Positions 7,926 through 18,498 are shown, counted from the first letter of the stretch. The stretch is 64,000 bases of DNA from Pseudoxanthomonas suwonensis (GCF_000972865.1 NZ_CP011144.1:2862772-2926771), one strand, 5' to 3'. The notes: generated by a model from the sequence alone, not told the origin. A program made the numbers and translations.

Positions 7926-9125
7926 ATGATCCGAACACACGACGTGCTCATCGTCGGCGGCGGCCTGGTCGGCGCCAGCCTGGCGATCGCCCTGGACGGG
8001 CTGCCACTGGACGTGGCGCTGGTGGAGGCCACCCCGCCCGGCAACCTGCCGGCAGTGTTCGACCAGCGCAACCTGAGCCTGGCCGCGGCCTCGGTCAACG
8101 CGCTCGAGGCGCTGGGCGTGATGCGCGAACTGCGCGCGCCGGCCGGGCCGATCCGGCGCATCCACGTCAGCCGCGCCGGCGACTTCGGCGCGGTGCGGCT
8201 GGAGGCGGCCGACTACGGTCGCGAGACCTTCGGCCAGGTGGTGGTGGCGCGCGACTTCGGCGAGGCGCTGGAGGCGCGGCTGGCGCGGTTGCCGCGCCTG
8301 ACCCGCTACCGCCCGGCGCGCTTCGTCGGCCTAGACGACGGCGACGGCGAGGCGCGCGGCGTGCGCCTGGCCACCGCCGACGGCGAACTGCAATTGGGCG
8401 CGCGCCTGCTGGTCGCCGCCGACGGTACCCGCAGCGCGCTGCGCGAAGCGCTGCGCATCGGCGCCCGCAGCCACGACTACGGCCAGACCCTGTTCGTGGC
8501 CCGGATGCGCGCCGAACGCGCGCCCGACGGCACCGCCTGGGAGCGCTTCACCGACAGCGGCCCGACCGCGCTGCTGCCGCGCGGCGACCGTGCCTGGGGC
8601 GTGGTCCACGGGGTGCCGGCCGCGCAGGCGGCGGCGGTGGCCGCGTTGGACGAGGCCGGCTGGCTGGCGCGGATCCAGCAGGCGTTCGGCTGGCGCGCCG
8701 GGCGCTTCCTCGGCGCCGGCGAGCGCAGTGCCTATCCGATCGCTTCGGTCATCGCCGAAGCGCTGGTCGCGCCGCGCGCGGTGCTCCTGGGCAACGCCGC
8801 GCAGACGATCCATCCGGTCGGCGCGCAGGGCTTCAACCTCGGCCTGCGCGACGCGCTGACCCTGGCCGAGCTGCTGCGCGCGCATGCCGGCGACCCGGGC
8901 GAAGACGCACTGCTGGCGCGCCACGCGCAGCGCCGCAGCGAGGACCGCGAGCGCACCCTGGCCTTCTCCGATGGCCTGGCGCGGATGACCGGCAATCCCT
9001 CGCCGCTGCTGCGGCCGCTGCGCAGCCTGGGCCTGCTCGCCGCCGACCGCGGCGGCTGGCTGCAGTCGTGGCTGGTCGGCGGGGCGATGGGCTTCCGCGG
9101 CGACGTACCGGAGCTGTGCCGGTGA
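7926..9125 (+). CDS. ubiH: Ubiquinone biosynthesis flavin monooxygenase UbiH
   Basis: UbiH is a FAD-dependent hydroxylase of the ubiquinone ring. The 399-residue protein has the N-terminal dinucleotide fold VGGGLVGASLAIAL. Its C-terminal FAD motif reads GNAAQTIHPVGAQGFNLGLRD, the QT-IHP form typical of UbiH. The ATG at 7926 puts the FAD motif 8-10 residues from the start, as usual; an upstream ATG at 7872 would add an unsupported extension inside the repeat-rich gap. The stop overlaps the GTG start of the next hydroxylase (GTGA), so the two are coupled. Confidence 0.92.
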   Translation: MIRTHDVLIVGGGLVGASLAIALDGLPLDVALVEATPPGNLPAVFDQRNLSLAAASVNALEALGVMRELRAPAGPIRRIHVSRAGDFGAVRLEAADYGRETFGQVVVARDFGEALEARLARLPRLTRYRPARFVGLDDGDGEARGVRLATADGELQLGARLLVAADGTRSALREALRIGARSHDYGQTLFVARMRAERAPDGTAWERFTDSGPTALLPRGDRAWGVVHGVPAAQAAAVAALDEAGWLARIQQAFGWRAGRFLGAGERSAYPIASVIAEALVAPRAVLLGNAAQTIHPVGAQGFNLGLRDALTLAELLRAHAGDPGEDALLARHAQRRSEDRERTLAFSDGLARMTGNPSPLLRPLRSLGLLAADRGGWLQSWLVGGAMGFRGDVPELCR

Positions 9126-10297
9126 GCCGCGCGCGCCTGGACGTGGCGGTGGCCGGCGGCGGCGTGGTCGGCGCGGCCTGCGCGCTGGCCCTGGCCCGCG
9201 CCGGCCTGGAGGTGGCGCTGGTCGAGCCGCGCCCGGCGCCGCGCTGGCTGGCCGAACGGCCCGACCTGCGCGTGTATGCGCTGGCGCCGGACAACGCCGG
9301 CCTGCTCGACCGCCTCGGGGTGTGGCCGCAGGTGCGGGCCGCGCGCGCGCAGCCGTACCGGCGGATGCGGGTGTGGGATGCTGCTGGCGGCGGCGAACTG
9401 ATGTTCGACGCGGCGGCCATGGCCCGCGCCGAACTCGGCTGGATCGTGGAGAACGACCTGCTGGTCGACCGGCTGTGGGCGGCGCTGGCCGCCGCCGGCG
9501 TGCGGCTGCATTGCCCGGCGCGGGTCGAGGCGCTGGAGCAGGACGCGGCCGGCGCGCGCCTGCGCCTGGACGACGGCACCCGGCTGGACGCGCGGATCGC
9601 CATCGCCGCCGACGGCGCCGGCTCCGCGGTGCGCCGTTTGGCCGGGCTCGAGGTCGATGCGCACGACTACCACCAGCGCGGCGTAGTCGCTTTCATCGAG
9701 ACCGGGCAGCCGCACGAGGACACCGCCTGGCAGCGGTTCCTGCCAACCGGGCCGCTGGCATTGCTGCCGTTCGCGGACGGGCGCAGCTCGATCGTGTGGA
9801 CGCTGCCGGACGCGGAGGCCGCGCGCGTGCTGACGCTGGACGACGACGCCTTCGCGGTCGAGCTGACCGACGCCGCGGCCGCGCGCCTGGGCCATGCGCG
9901 TCCGGTCTCGCCGCGCGTGGCCTTCCCGCTGCGCCGGCAGCTGGTGCGGCAGCAGGCCGCCGGGCGCGTGCTGGTGCTGGGCGACGCGGCGCACGTGGTG
10001 CATCCGCTGGCCGGGCAGGGCGTGAACCTCGGCCTGCGCGACGTGGCCGCGCTGCTGCAGGAGATCGAATCGGCGCGCGCGCACCGCGCCGACTGGACCG
10101 CGCCGCACCGCCTGCAGCGCTGGGCGCGCACGCGGCGCAGTGACAACACGGTGTCGGCCTACGCCTTCGAAGGCATCAACCGGCTGTTCTCGAACGCGAA
10201 CCCGGCCGCGGTGCTGGCCCGCGGGCCGTTGCTGGGCCTGGCCGGGAAGCTGCCGCCGCTGCAGCGCGCGCTGTGGCGTCACGCGGCCGGGGTGTAG
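9122..10297 (+). CDS. Second FAD-dependent ubiquinone hydroxylase (UbiI/VisC type)
   Basis: The 391-residue product is a paralogue of the preceding UbiH with AVAGGGVVGAACALAL at the N-terminus and LGDAAHVVHPLAGQGVNLGL near residue 285-304. The GDAAH form is typical of UbiI (C5-hydroxylase) and other UbiH/COQ6 family members. The start is a GTG at 9122 overlapping the ubiH stop by 4 bases. The TAG stop (10295-10297) belongs to the TGTAGG head of the REP unit beginning at 10291. UbiI is the likely identity, but UbiF or UbiL-like specificity cannot be excluded. Confidence 0.85.
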   Translation: MSRARLDVAVAGGGVVGAACALALARAGLEVALVEPRPAPRWLAERPDLRVYALAPDNAGLLDRLGVWPQVRAARAQPYRRMRVWDAAGGGELMFDAAAMARAELGWIVENDLLVDRLWAALAAAGVRLHCPARVEALEQDAAGARLRLDDGTRLDARIAIAADGAGSAVRRLAGLEVDAHDYHQRGVVAFIETGQPHEDTAWQRFLPTGPLALLPFADGRSSIVWTLPDAEAARVLTLDDDAFAVELTDAAAARLGHARPVSPRVAFPLRRQLVRQQAAGRVLVLGDAAHVVHPLAGQGVNLGLRDVAALLQEIESARAHRADWTAPHRLQRWARTRRSDNTVSAYAFEGINRLFSNANPAAVLARGPLLGLAGKLPPLQRALWRHAAGV

Positions 10298-10509
10298 GCG
10301 CCGACTCATCGGCGACCCGGCGCCATCGGCACAGGCGGCGCCCTTGTAGTTCCGACGCCTGTGTCGCCGACTGAAGTCAGCTCCTACAGGAGAGCGGCCG
10401 CGCCGTGGCTGTTGTAGGAGCCGGGTTCAGCCGGCGACACGACGCCGTCGGCACAGGCGATGTCTTCGTGATCCCGACGCCCGTGTCACCAGCAAGCTGT
10501 GCTCCTACA
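10291..10509. repeat. Two REP units between convergent genes
   Basis: Units lie at 10291-10388 and 10413-10509. The first overlaps the stop codon of the plus-strand hydroxylase, and the second overlaps the stop codon of the minus-strand EF-hand gene (10505-10507). The whole 207-bp space between two convergent genes is thus REP sequence whose outer feet provide both stop codons. A bidirectional terminator role is plausible. Confidence 0.9.
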
Positions 10510-10882
10510 GGATCCAGCCGGCCAGTTCCTCGCGGTCCAGCTTGCCGTCGCGGTTGGCGTCGACCCGGTCGAATTCGGCGCGCAGGCTCGCATCGGCCGC
10601 GGCCTCGCGCCGGTCGACCAGGCCGTCGCCATCGGCGTCCAGCGCCGCGAAGTCGAGCCGGTCGCCGCCGATCAGGCTGGCCGGTTCGACCGAACGGATG
10701 ATGATGCGCTGGCCATGTTCGCCCTCGATCACGACCATGCCGGTCTGCCGCTGCAGCGGCTGGTCGGCCGGTGTTGCGGTGGCTGGCGGCAGCGGCAGGG
10801 TGGTGGCCGGCGGGCCCTTGGCCGTGGCGTGGCCGGCGGCCAGCAGGAGCGGCAGGCAGAGGGTGGCGAGGTAGCGCTTCAT
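10505..10882 (-). CDS. Exported EF-hand calcium-binding protein
   Basis: The 125-residue protein has a signal peptide (about 1-21, ending ATAKG) and a proline/alanine-rich linker. Two consecutive canonical EF-hand loops follow: D82-D84-D86-G87-D90-E93 and D108-N110-D112-G113-D116-E119. It is therefore a small periplasmic calcium-binding protein. Its partner is unknown. The ATG at 10882 gives the signal peptide; longer frames upstream run through REP sequence and are artefacts. Confidence 0.88.
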   Translation of the reverse strand: MKRYLATLCLPLLLAAGHATAKGPPATTLPLPPATATPADQPLQRQTGMVVIEGEHGQRIIIRSVEPASLIGGDRLDFAALDADGDGLVDRREAAADASLRAEFDRVDANRDGKLDREELAGWIL

Positions 10883-10961
10883 GGCGTCGAGGGGAAAGTG
10901 GAATGGCCGTGAGCGCAAAGCTAGAAGTCGGCGAGTGAAGCGGCGTTGAACCGGCGGCTCT

Positions 10962-11298
10962 CGTAGGAGCCGGGCTTGCCCGCGACGCGACGCCGTCGGC
11001 CCGGGCGATGCCCCCACCATCCCGACGCCCGTGTCGCCGTCATGCCGGCTCCTACAGAAAGCACCGGCGCCGCACGCCGTTGTAGGAGCCGGGTTCAGCC
11101 GGCGACCCGACGCCGTCGGCACAGGCGACGCCCTCATGATCCCGACGCCCGTGTCGCCGTCATGCCGGCTCCTACAGAAAGCACCGGCGCCGCACGCCGT
11201 TGTAGGAGCCGGGTCCAGCCGGCGACCCGACGCCGTCGGCACAGGCGACGCCCCCCGTGATTCCGACGCCCATGTCGCCAGCAAGCTGCGCTCCTACA
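10962..11298. repeat. Three tandem REP units with a 120-bp near-perfect duplication
   Basis: Units lie at 10962-11056, 11081-11176 and 11201-11298. The blocks 11041-11160 and 11161-11280 are tandem copies of 120 bp with only a few differences, including the linker GAAAGCACCGGCGCCGCACG. The last foot contains the stop codon (11294-11296) of the oxidoreductase gene. The array fills the gap between two minus-strand genes. Confidence 0.9.
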
Positions 11299-12421
11299 GC
11301 ACGATGCGACGCCCGCCGTCGCGCGCCGAGGCGTAGACCGCATCGACCACGCGCATGTCGCGCACGCCTTCCTCGCCCGGCACCAGTGGCGCGGTGCCGT
11401 TGAGGATCGCCAGCGCGTCGTCGTCCATCTGCTTGGCCTGCTGGTGCGGCACGCCGTCGGCGAAGAGCTGGCCGTCGCTGGTGCGGCCCTTCAGCCCGCT
11501 GTAGGTCTGGAACGGCGACAGCTCGTACCAGCCGTTCTCGCAGTCGGCGCGCAGGGTGTTCATGTTCTGGCCGAAGCTGGTCGCGCATTCGGCCACCGCG
11601 CCGTCGGCGAACTCGAGGGTGAAGTACATGGTCTCGTCCACGCCCTCGAACAGCTGCGGGCGGCGGTTCTCCTGCCGCGCGGTCACCGCCACCGGTTCCT
11701 GGCCGCTGGTGTAGCGCGCCGCGTTGAGCGAATACACGCCCATGTCGTACATCGCCCCGCCGCCGTGCTGCGGCAGCAGGCGCCAGGGCTTGTCGGCCGG
11801 ATCGACGTCGTCGTAGGCGTGGAAGCCGGCGTCGGCGCGCACCTTGAGGATCTTGCCGTAGGGCTTCTCGCGCGCCATCGCCACCAGCCGCTGGGTGTTG
11901 GGCTCGTGCTGCAGGCGGTAGCCGATGGTCAGCTGCACCTTGTTGCGGCGGCAGGCGTCGACCATCGCCTGGCCCTCGGCCGCATCCATCGCCATCGGCT
12001 TCTCGCACCACACGTGCTTGCCGGCGTTCGCGGCGCGCAGGGTCAGCGGCATGTGCAGGTCGTTCGGGGTGACGATGTAGACCGCCTGGATATCCGGGTT
12101 GTCGGCGATCCGGTCGAAGTCGTCGTAGCTGTAGACGTTGCGGTCGGGGATGCCGTGCTTCTCCTGCCAGACCGGGATCTTGTGCGGCGAGCCGGTGACG
12201 ATTCCGGCCAGGTGGCAATGCTCGGCCAGCTGCAATCCAGGCGCGAGCTGGTGGGTGGCGTAGCCACCGAGGCCGATCAGGGCCACGCCGACCGAGTCCT
12301 TGCGCCGGGCGGCGCTGCGGTTCTTGTCCATGGGTTGTTCCGCGCGGAGGGGAAGGGTGGCGCCGATGCCGGCGCCGGCCAAGGCGGCGAGCAGCTGGCG
12401 GCGGGTGAGGTCCAGGGGCAT
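11294..12421 (-). CDS. Tat-exported Gfo/Idh/MocA oxidoreductase (glucose-fructose oxidoreductase-like)
   Basis: The 375 residues begin with a twin-arginine signal (LTRRQLLAALAGAGIG, then RAEQ). A Rossmann fold follows (ALIGLGGYATHQL), then the family motif VWCEKPMAM and a C-terminal substrate domain. Tat export with bound NADP is the hallmark of periplasmic glucose-fructose oxidoreductase, which makes gluconolactone and sorbitol; the substrate here is inferred only. The ATG at 12421 gives the full Tat motif. It is divergent from the exported SMP-30 lactonase gene. The stop codon lies in a REP foot. Confidence 0.85.
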   Translation of the reverse strand: MPLDLTRRQLLAALAGAGIGATLPLRAEQPMDKNRSAARRKDSVGVALIGLGGYATHQLAPGLQLAEHCHLAGIVTGSPHKIPVWQEKHGIPDRNVYSYDDFDRIADNPDIQAVYIVTPNDLHMPLTLRAANAGKHVWCEKPMAMDAAEGQAMVDACRRNKVQLTIGYRLQHEPNTQRLVAMAREKPYGKILKVRADAGFHAYDDVDPADKPWRLLPQHGGGAMYDMGVYSLNAARYTSGQEPVAVTARQENRRPQLFEGVDETMYFTLEFADGAVAECATSFGQNMNTLRADCENGWYELSPFQTYSGLKGRTSDGQLFADGVPHQQAKQMDDDALAILNGTAPLVPGEEGVRDMRVVDAVYASARDGGRRIVL

Positions 12422-12517
12422 GCGGTTCGCTCCGTCAGGGCGCGCCGGTGGCGCAGGCTGGCCCTGCACCATAGGACGCGAGGCGCCGCGCCGCCACCCC
12501 GGCGCGGGCATGCGGGC

Positions 12518-13525
12518 ATGCCATGGACGAATACGTCGCCGCGCTCTGGCACACTGGCGCGCGCATCGCATCACAGGAAGGACGTCGCCATCGCCCGCTC
12601 GACCACGATCCGTACCGCGGCCCTGGCCGCACTGCTGTCCACCGTCCCCGCGTTCGCCGCGGATCAGCCGGCAGCGGCCGGAAACGCCGCCGCGGTCTTC
12701 GTGGCCCGTGACTTCGTCGGCGACGGCGTGTTTGGCAGCGGCATCGAAGGGCCGGCGACCGGGCCCGGCGGGATCCTCTATGCGGTCAGCTTCGGCCGCG
12801 ACGGCACCATCGGCCGGGTCGAGCCGCAGGCCGACGGCAGCGGCCGCGCCCTGCTGTTCGTGGAGTTGCCGCTGGGCAGCACCGGCAACGGTCTGCGCTT
12901 CGGCGCCGACGGCACCTTGTACGTGGCCGACTACACCGGCCACAACGTGCTGGCCATCGACATGGGCACGCGCCAGGTGCGTGTGTTCGCGCACCTGGAC
13001 GGTGCGCACCAGCCCAACGACATCGCCCTGGCGCCGGACGGCACGCTCTACGCCAGCGACCCGGACTGGAAGACCGGAAGCGGCCAGCTGTGGCGGATCG
13101 GCCGCGACGGCGCCGTGCGGCGGCTGGAGACCGGCATGGGCACGACCAACGGCATCGAGGTCAGTCCCGACGGCAAGCGCCTGTACGTGAACGAGAGCGT
13201 GCAGCGCACGGTCTGGGTCTACGACATCGGTGCCGACGGCGGTGTGTCCGGCAAGCGCCTGCTGCTCGAATTCCCCGACCACGGCCTGGACGGCATGCGC
13301 AGCGACGCCGACGGCAACCTGTACATCGCCCGCTACGGCGCCGGGGTGGTGGCGGTGGTGTCGCCGGAAGGGAAGGTCCTGCGCGAGGTGGCGCTGCGCG
13401 GGCAGAAGCCGACCAACGTCGCCTTCGGCGGCGCCGATGGCCGCGACGTGTACGTGACCCTGCAGGACCGCGGCGCGATCGAGACCTTCCGCAGCGAGCG
13501 GCCGGGGCGCGAGTACGGGCACTAG
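12518..13525 (+). CDS. Exported SMP-30/gluconolactonase-like beta-propeller
   Basis: The product has a signal peptide (TAALAALLSTVPAFAA) and then an SMP-30/NHL-type six-bladed propeller with repeated DGTLYVAD/DGTLYASD blades and the motifs NGIEVSPDGK and HGLDGMRSDADGNLYIA. Family members hydrolyse lactones using a divalent metal. The start is uncertain. The only ATG that fits is 12518, which adds about 24 residues before the signal. A good Shine-Dalgarno (AGGAAGG at 12574-12580) instead points to an ATC at 12590, directly at the signal peptide. It is divergent from the Tat-exported oxidoreductase, whose possible gluconolactone product it could hydrolyse. Confidence 0.8.
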   Translation: MPWTNTSPRSGTLARASHHRKDVAIARSTTIRTAALAALLSTVPAFAADQPAAAGNAAAVFVARDFVGDGVFGSGIEGPATGPGGILYAVSFGRDGTIGRVEPQADGSGRALLFVELPLGSTGNGLRFGADGTLYVADYTGHNVLAIDMGTRQVRVFAHLDGAHQPNDIALAPDGTLYASDPDWKTGSGQLWRIGRDGAVRRLETGMGTTNGIEVSPDGKRLYVNESVQRTVWVYDIGADGGVSGKRLLLEFPDHGLDGMRSDADGNLYIARYGAGVVAVVSPEGKVLREVALRGQKPTNVAFGGADGRDVYVTLQDRGAIETFRSERPGREYGH

Positions 13526-13620
13526 GGATGAGCCGTCCAGGCCTTGCCTGAGCCGCCAGGCCGGTCCCAGCCCTTGCGACGGCGATTGCCGATACTGGTC
13601 CACCGGAGGAGGCACCACCC

Positions 13621-14340
13621 ATGCAGCAGCTGCAACTGAACGATCCGACGGCCTTCGCCGCCGAGTTCCTGCGCCAGACCCAGCTGCAGGGTTTCGGCGC
13701 GCTGAGCAAGCGCGACCTGGAGCTGCTGGTGTTCGTGCTGCTCGAGCGCGACGGTGCGATCGACCGCAATGCCAGCAACCACGCCGCCGCCGCGCAGCTG
13801 CGGGTGACCCCGTCGAAGCTGCGCGCACTGCGCCGCGACGGCTACGCGCGCTGGCGCCAACTGGTGGCCGAGCCGGCGGACGCGACCCTGCGCCGCATCC
13901 TCGGCCACGTGCTCACCGAGGCCAACCTGCGCGCCGGCAGCCGCCACGTCAGCGAGCGCAGCCGCAAGGATGGTTTCCTGGCCGTGCGCGTGGAGCATCC
14001 CGACGACCGCCTGCAGTTCGAGCAGGCGATCCTCGACGCCGGCGCGCTGCCGGTCTACGAGCGCAACCGCGAGGTGCTGGCGGTGCGTTTCGACACTTTG
14101 GTGGCGCTGGCCGAGCGCAGTGGCTTCCTGCAGCCGGACACCGAGGCGGTGGTGAAGGAGCTGCGCAAGCTGGCGCCGGCGTCGGAGGAACTGGCCGACC
14201 TGCTGAAGAAGGACGTGGCCAGGCTGCGCTGGGAGGACGCGCGCAACGCGCTCAACAGCCTCGGCGCCAAGGCCGTGTCGAGCAGCGCGGAGGGCGGGGT
14301 GAAGGCGCTGCTGAAGCTGGTGTTTCCGTTCCTGCCCTGA
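13621..14340 (+). CDS. Conserved-looking protein of unknown function, 239 aa
   Basis: I do not recognise this protein. It starts with ATG at 13621 after a good GGAGG site (13605-13609). It is soluble, highly charged and mainly alpha-helical. Residues 25-85 look like a small helical DNA-binding-like domain (ALSKRDLELLVFVLLE, then RVTPSKLRALRRDGYARW). A middle mixed region follows (DGFLAVRVEHPDDRLQFEQA). The C-terminal region is hydrophobic and ends VKALLKLVFPFLP. Codon use matches native genes. It is solitary and followed by a 7-bp stem hairpin (14352-14369) and a REP array. Confidence 0.75.
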   Translation: MQQLQLNDPTAFAAEFLRQTQLQGFGALSKRDLELLVFVLLERDGAIDRNASNHAAAAQLRVTPSKLRALRRDGYARWRQLVAEPADATLRRILGHVLTEANLRAGSRHVSERSRKDGFLAVRVEHPDDRLQFEQAILDAGALPVYERNREVLAVRFDTLVALAERSGFLQPDTEAVVKELRKLAPASEELADLLKKDVARLRWEDARNALNSLGAKAVSSSAEGGVKALLKLVFPFLP

Positions 14341-14417
14341 GCCTGCTGCCCCCGGCTTGGTGAAGCCGGCGCTGGCACTTCGGTTACTTCCTGCGGGCCC
14401 CGGCGCGACGACGACCG

Positions 14418-14851
14418 GGGCGTCGGGATGAGGGCGTCGCCTGTGCCGATGGCGTCGTGTCGCCGGCTGAACCCGGCTCCTACAACAGCTACGGCGTGGC
14501 CGCTCTTTCTGTAGGAGCTGACTTCAGTCGGCGACACGGGCGTCGGGATCACGAGGGCGTCGCTTGTGCCGATGGCGTCGTGTCGCCGGCTGAACCCGGC
14601 TCCTACAACAGCAGCAGCGCGGCCGCTCTTCTGTAGGAGCTGACTTCAGTCGGCGACATGGGCGTCGGGATCACGAGGGCGTCGCCTGTGCCGATGGCGT
14701 CGTGTCGCCGGCTGAACCCGGCTCCTACAACAGCAGCAGCGTCGGCCGCTCTTCTGTAGGAGCTGACTTCAGTCGGCGACACGGGCGTCGGGACCACGAG
14801 GGCGTCGCCTGTGCCGACGGCGTCGCGTCGCGGGCAAACCCGGCTCCTACA
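14418..14851. repeat. REP array, one half and three complete units, about 122-bp period
   Basis: A partial unit ends at 14484. Complete units lie at 14510-14607, 14632-14729 and 14755-14851, separated by linkers ending GCGGCCGCTCTTC. All three units have the same arm pair (CTGACTTCAG on the left, CTGAACCCGG on the right), suggesting recent tandem amplification. The last unit's right foot carries the rlmM stop codon at 14847-14849. Confidence 0.9.
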
Positions 14852-15899
14852 ACGGGGTGGCGAAGACGGTGATCTCCTCGCGGTCGTGGTAGAGCTGGCG
14901 TGCGCGGATCTCCAGCGGCCGTCCGGCCTGCGCGGCGAACAGGTCCAGGCATAGCCGGGTCTCCTGCCAGCGCTTCTTCATCGGCAGCTTGAGGTTGAAC
15001 ACCGCGTGCCGGCACCAGCCCTCGCGGAACCACTGCGCCATGCGCGTGGCGACCTTGCTCGGCTGTTCGACCATGTCGCAGACCATCCAGTCCAGCGGCC
15101 GCGACGGATGCCAGTGGAAGCCGTCGGCGCGCAGGTGCTCGACCAGTCCGGTGTCGAGCACGTGCTGCCGCAGCGGGCCGTTGTCGACCGCGGTCACCCG
15201 CAGGTGCTGCCGGGCCAGCACCCAGGTCCAGCCGCCGGGCGCGGCGCCGAGGTCGGCGGCGGTCATGCCCGGGCGCAGCAGGTGTTCGCGCTGGTCGGCG
15301 TCAAGCAGGACCAGGAAGGCCTCCTCCAGCTTCAGCGCCGAGCGCGAGGGCGCCTCGGGGTGCAGCTTCAGCCGCGGGATGCCCAGCGGCCAGGGCGAAG
15401 CGTCGCGCGGATCGGCCAGGGCGAGCAGGGCATGGTCGCCGGCGAGGAAGCACACGTGCAGCCGCGGCAGCCGCGGATCTTCCTTCGCCGACAGCAAGCC
15501 GGCCTTGCGCAGCGCCGGGCGCAGCGCGTTGCCGAAGCTGCGCGCCAGCGCCGACAGCGGCTTGCCGGCGTCCGAATCCGGATGCTCGACCCACACGTCG
15601 CCCGCGCGCAGCCCGGCCGGCAACGCGGCCAGCAGCGGCGCCAGGCGGTCCTTCGGGTCCAGTCCGCGCAGTTCGGCCAGCAGGCGCAGCTTCTGCCGGG
15701 CGAAGACCAGCTCCCGGAAGGGCAGCGCGCGGGCCAGTGCCTGCGCGTCGGCGTCGTCGCCGGTGACGAACAGCACATAGCCATCGTCGCGGCTGGCGCG
15801 CGCATAGCCGGCGATGCCGGCCGCCGCGGCGCGCTCGCCGAGCTCGGCGGCCAGCTCCGGTTCGAAACCCTGGCGGCAGTAGCCGAGCAGGCCGTTCAT
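14847..15899 (-). CDS. rlmM: 23S rRNA C2498 2'-O-ribose methyltransferase RlmM
   Basis: RlmM methylates the ribose of C2498 in 23S rRNA using SAM. The 350-residue protein has an N-terminal THUMP-like domain and a C-terminal Rossmann methyltransferase domain. SAM motif I is ADLGAAPGGWTWVL (near residue 219), and the family motif DWMVCDMVEQPSKV carries the catalytic aspartate. NLKLPMKKRW supplies the catalytic lysine region. The ATG at 15899 (MNGLLGYC) is the usual start; a longer frame to 16028 has no support. The stop codon is part of a REP foot. Confidence 0.93.
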   Translation of the reverse strand: MNGLLGYCRQGFEPELAAELGERAAAAGIAGYARASRDDGYVLFVTGDDADAQALARALPFRELVFARQKLRLLAELRGLDPKDRLAPLLAALPAGLRAGDVWVEHPDSDAGKPLSALARSFGNALRPALRKAGLLSAKEDPRLPRLHVCFLAGDHALLALADPRDASPWPLGIPRLKLHPEAPSRSALKLEEAFLVLLDADQREHLLRPGMTAADLGAAPGGWTWVLARQHLRVTAVDNGPLRQHVLDTGLVEHLRADGFHWHPSRPLDWMVCDMVEQPSKVATRMAQWFREGWCRHAVFNLKLPMKKRWQETRLCLDLFAAQAGRPLEIRARQLYHDREEITVFATPL

Positions 15900-16143
15900 G
15901 CGCAGCGCCCTGCGCCCGATTGCAGCGTGACGTGCAACGGCACGTCGTCCATCAGGGCCAGGGTGCTTCCTCCGCACATGCCAGCCGAGGCCACCGAGGC
16001 CGCAGCTCCCGCAACCCGGGCCCGGCACGTCCGCTGCGCGCAGGCCGCGGCCGGATACACACGCGTGGCGCGTAGGCGACCGCCGCCGCGACAGCGATGC
16101 GGAGTGGAGATGGCCGCCGGCATGCGCCCCGTCCGGCCGCGCA
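15900..16143. other. Gene-free spacer
   Basis: No gene, REP unit or terminator is recognised in these 244 bp. Frames through it are extensions of neighbouring ones. Confidence 0.5.
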
Positions 16144-16704
16144 TCAGTAGCGCTCGCCGCCGCTTTCGCCGTAGGCGCGCAGCACCGCGCGTGCGTCGCT
16201 GCGCAGGAGGTCGCGGACCACGGCGATGCCGCGGCGCTCGAGCTCGCCGATCCAGTCCGCCGGCAGCGGGCCCTCGTCGAACTCGGTCAGTTCCATCACG
16301 TCCTCGGCGCGCGCGCCGATCAGCAGCCGGTCGATCCCGGCCCAGATCGTGGCGCCGTAGCACTGGCAGCACGGCTGCGAGGAACTGGCCAGGGTCACCG
16401 GCGACAGCGCCTCGTTCAGGCGCGGGTTCTGCAGGCGCTGCTGGGCCAGCATGTAGGCCATGTTTTCCGCGTGCGCCAGCGAGGTGGTATGCGGCAGCAC
16501 CCGGTTGACGCCGGCGGCGACCACGCGGTGGTCGGGGCCGAACACGACCGCGCCGAACGGCCCACCGGTATCCGCCTCCACGTTGCGGCGCGACAGCTCG
16601 ATCGCCAGCGCGACCTTGTCCTCGTCGGAGACGAAGGTCGCCGCCTGGTCGAACGCGTCGTGGATCCAGGCGGGCAGGGTGAGGTGGACCTGGGCGTAGA
16701 GCAT
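16144..16704 (-). CDS. Cytidine/guanine-deaminase-superfamily nucleoside deaminase
   Basis: The 186-residue protein has the zinc-dependent deaminase motifs HAE (H78, E80) and PCCQC (C112, C115). E80 is the proton shuttle. The GGPFGAVV start of the catalytic fold and overall length fit the guanine deaminase/TadA-related nucleoside deaminase group rather than cytidine deaminase proper. It is a cytoplasmic purine- or pyrimidine-salvage enzyme with unproven substrate. It lies 15 bp downstream of glnS on the same strand and is probably co-transcribed. Confidence 0.85.
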   Translation of the reverse strand: MLYAQVHLTLPAWIHDAFDQAATFVSDEDKVALAIELSRRNVEADTGGPFGAVVFGPDHRVVAAGVNRVLPHTTSLAHAENMAYMLAQQRLQNPRLNEALSPVTLASSSQPCCQCYGATIWAGIDRLLIGARAEDVMELTEFDEGPLPADWIGELERRGIAVVRDLLRSDARAVLRAYGESGGERY

Positions 16705-16719
16705 GCCGCCGCGCCTCGC

Positions 16720-18498
<1,779 letters not shown>

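Noticed and set aside
11031..11336. Short frames reading NPAPTT / [14 protein letters not shown] peptides in many gaps
   Set aside because: These are translations of the REP units; the same peptides recur wherever a unit occurs and have no initiation signals.
14510..14851. Regularly spaced repeats that could suggest a CRISPR array
   Set aside because: Units of 97 bp are palindromic and spaced by constant, not unique, linkers, and no cas genes are present. They are REP arrays.
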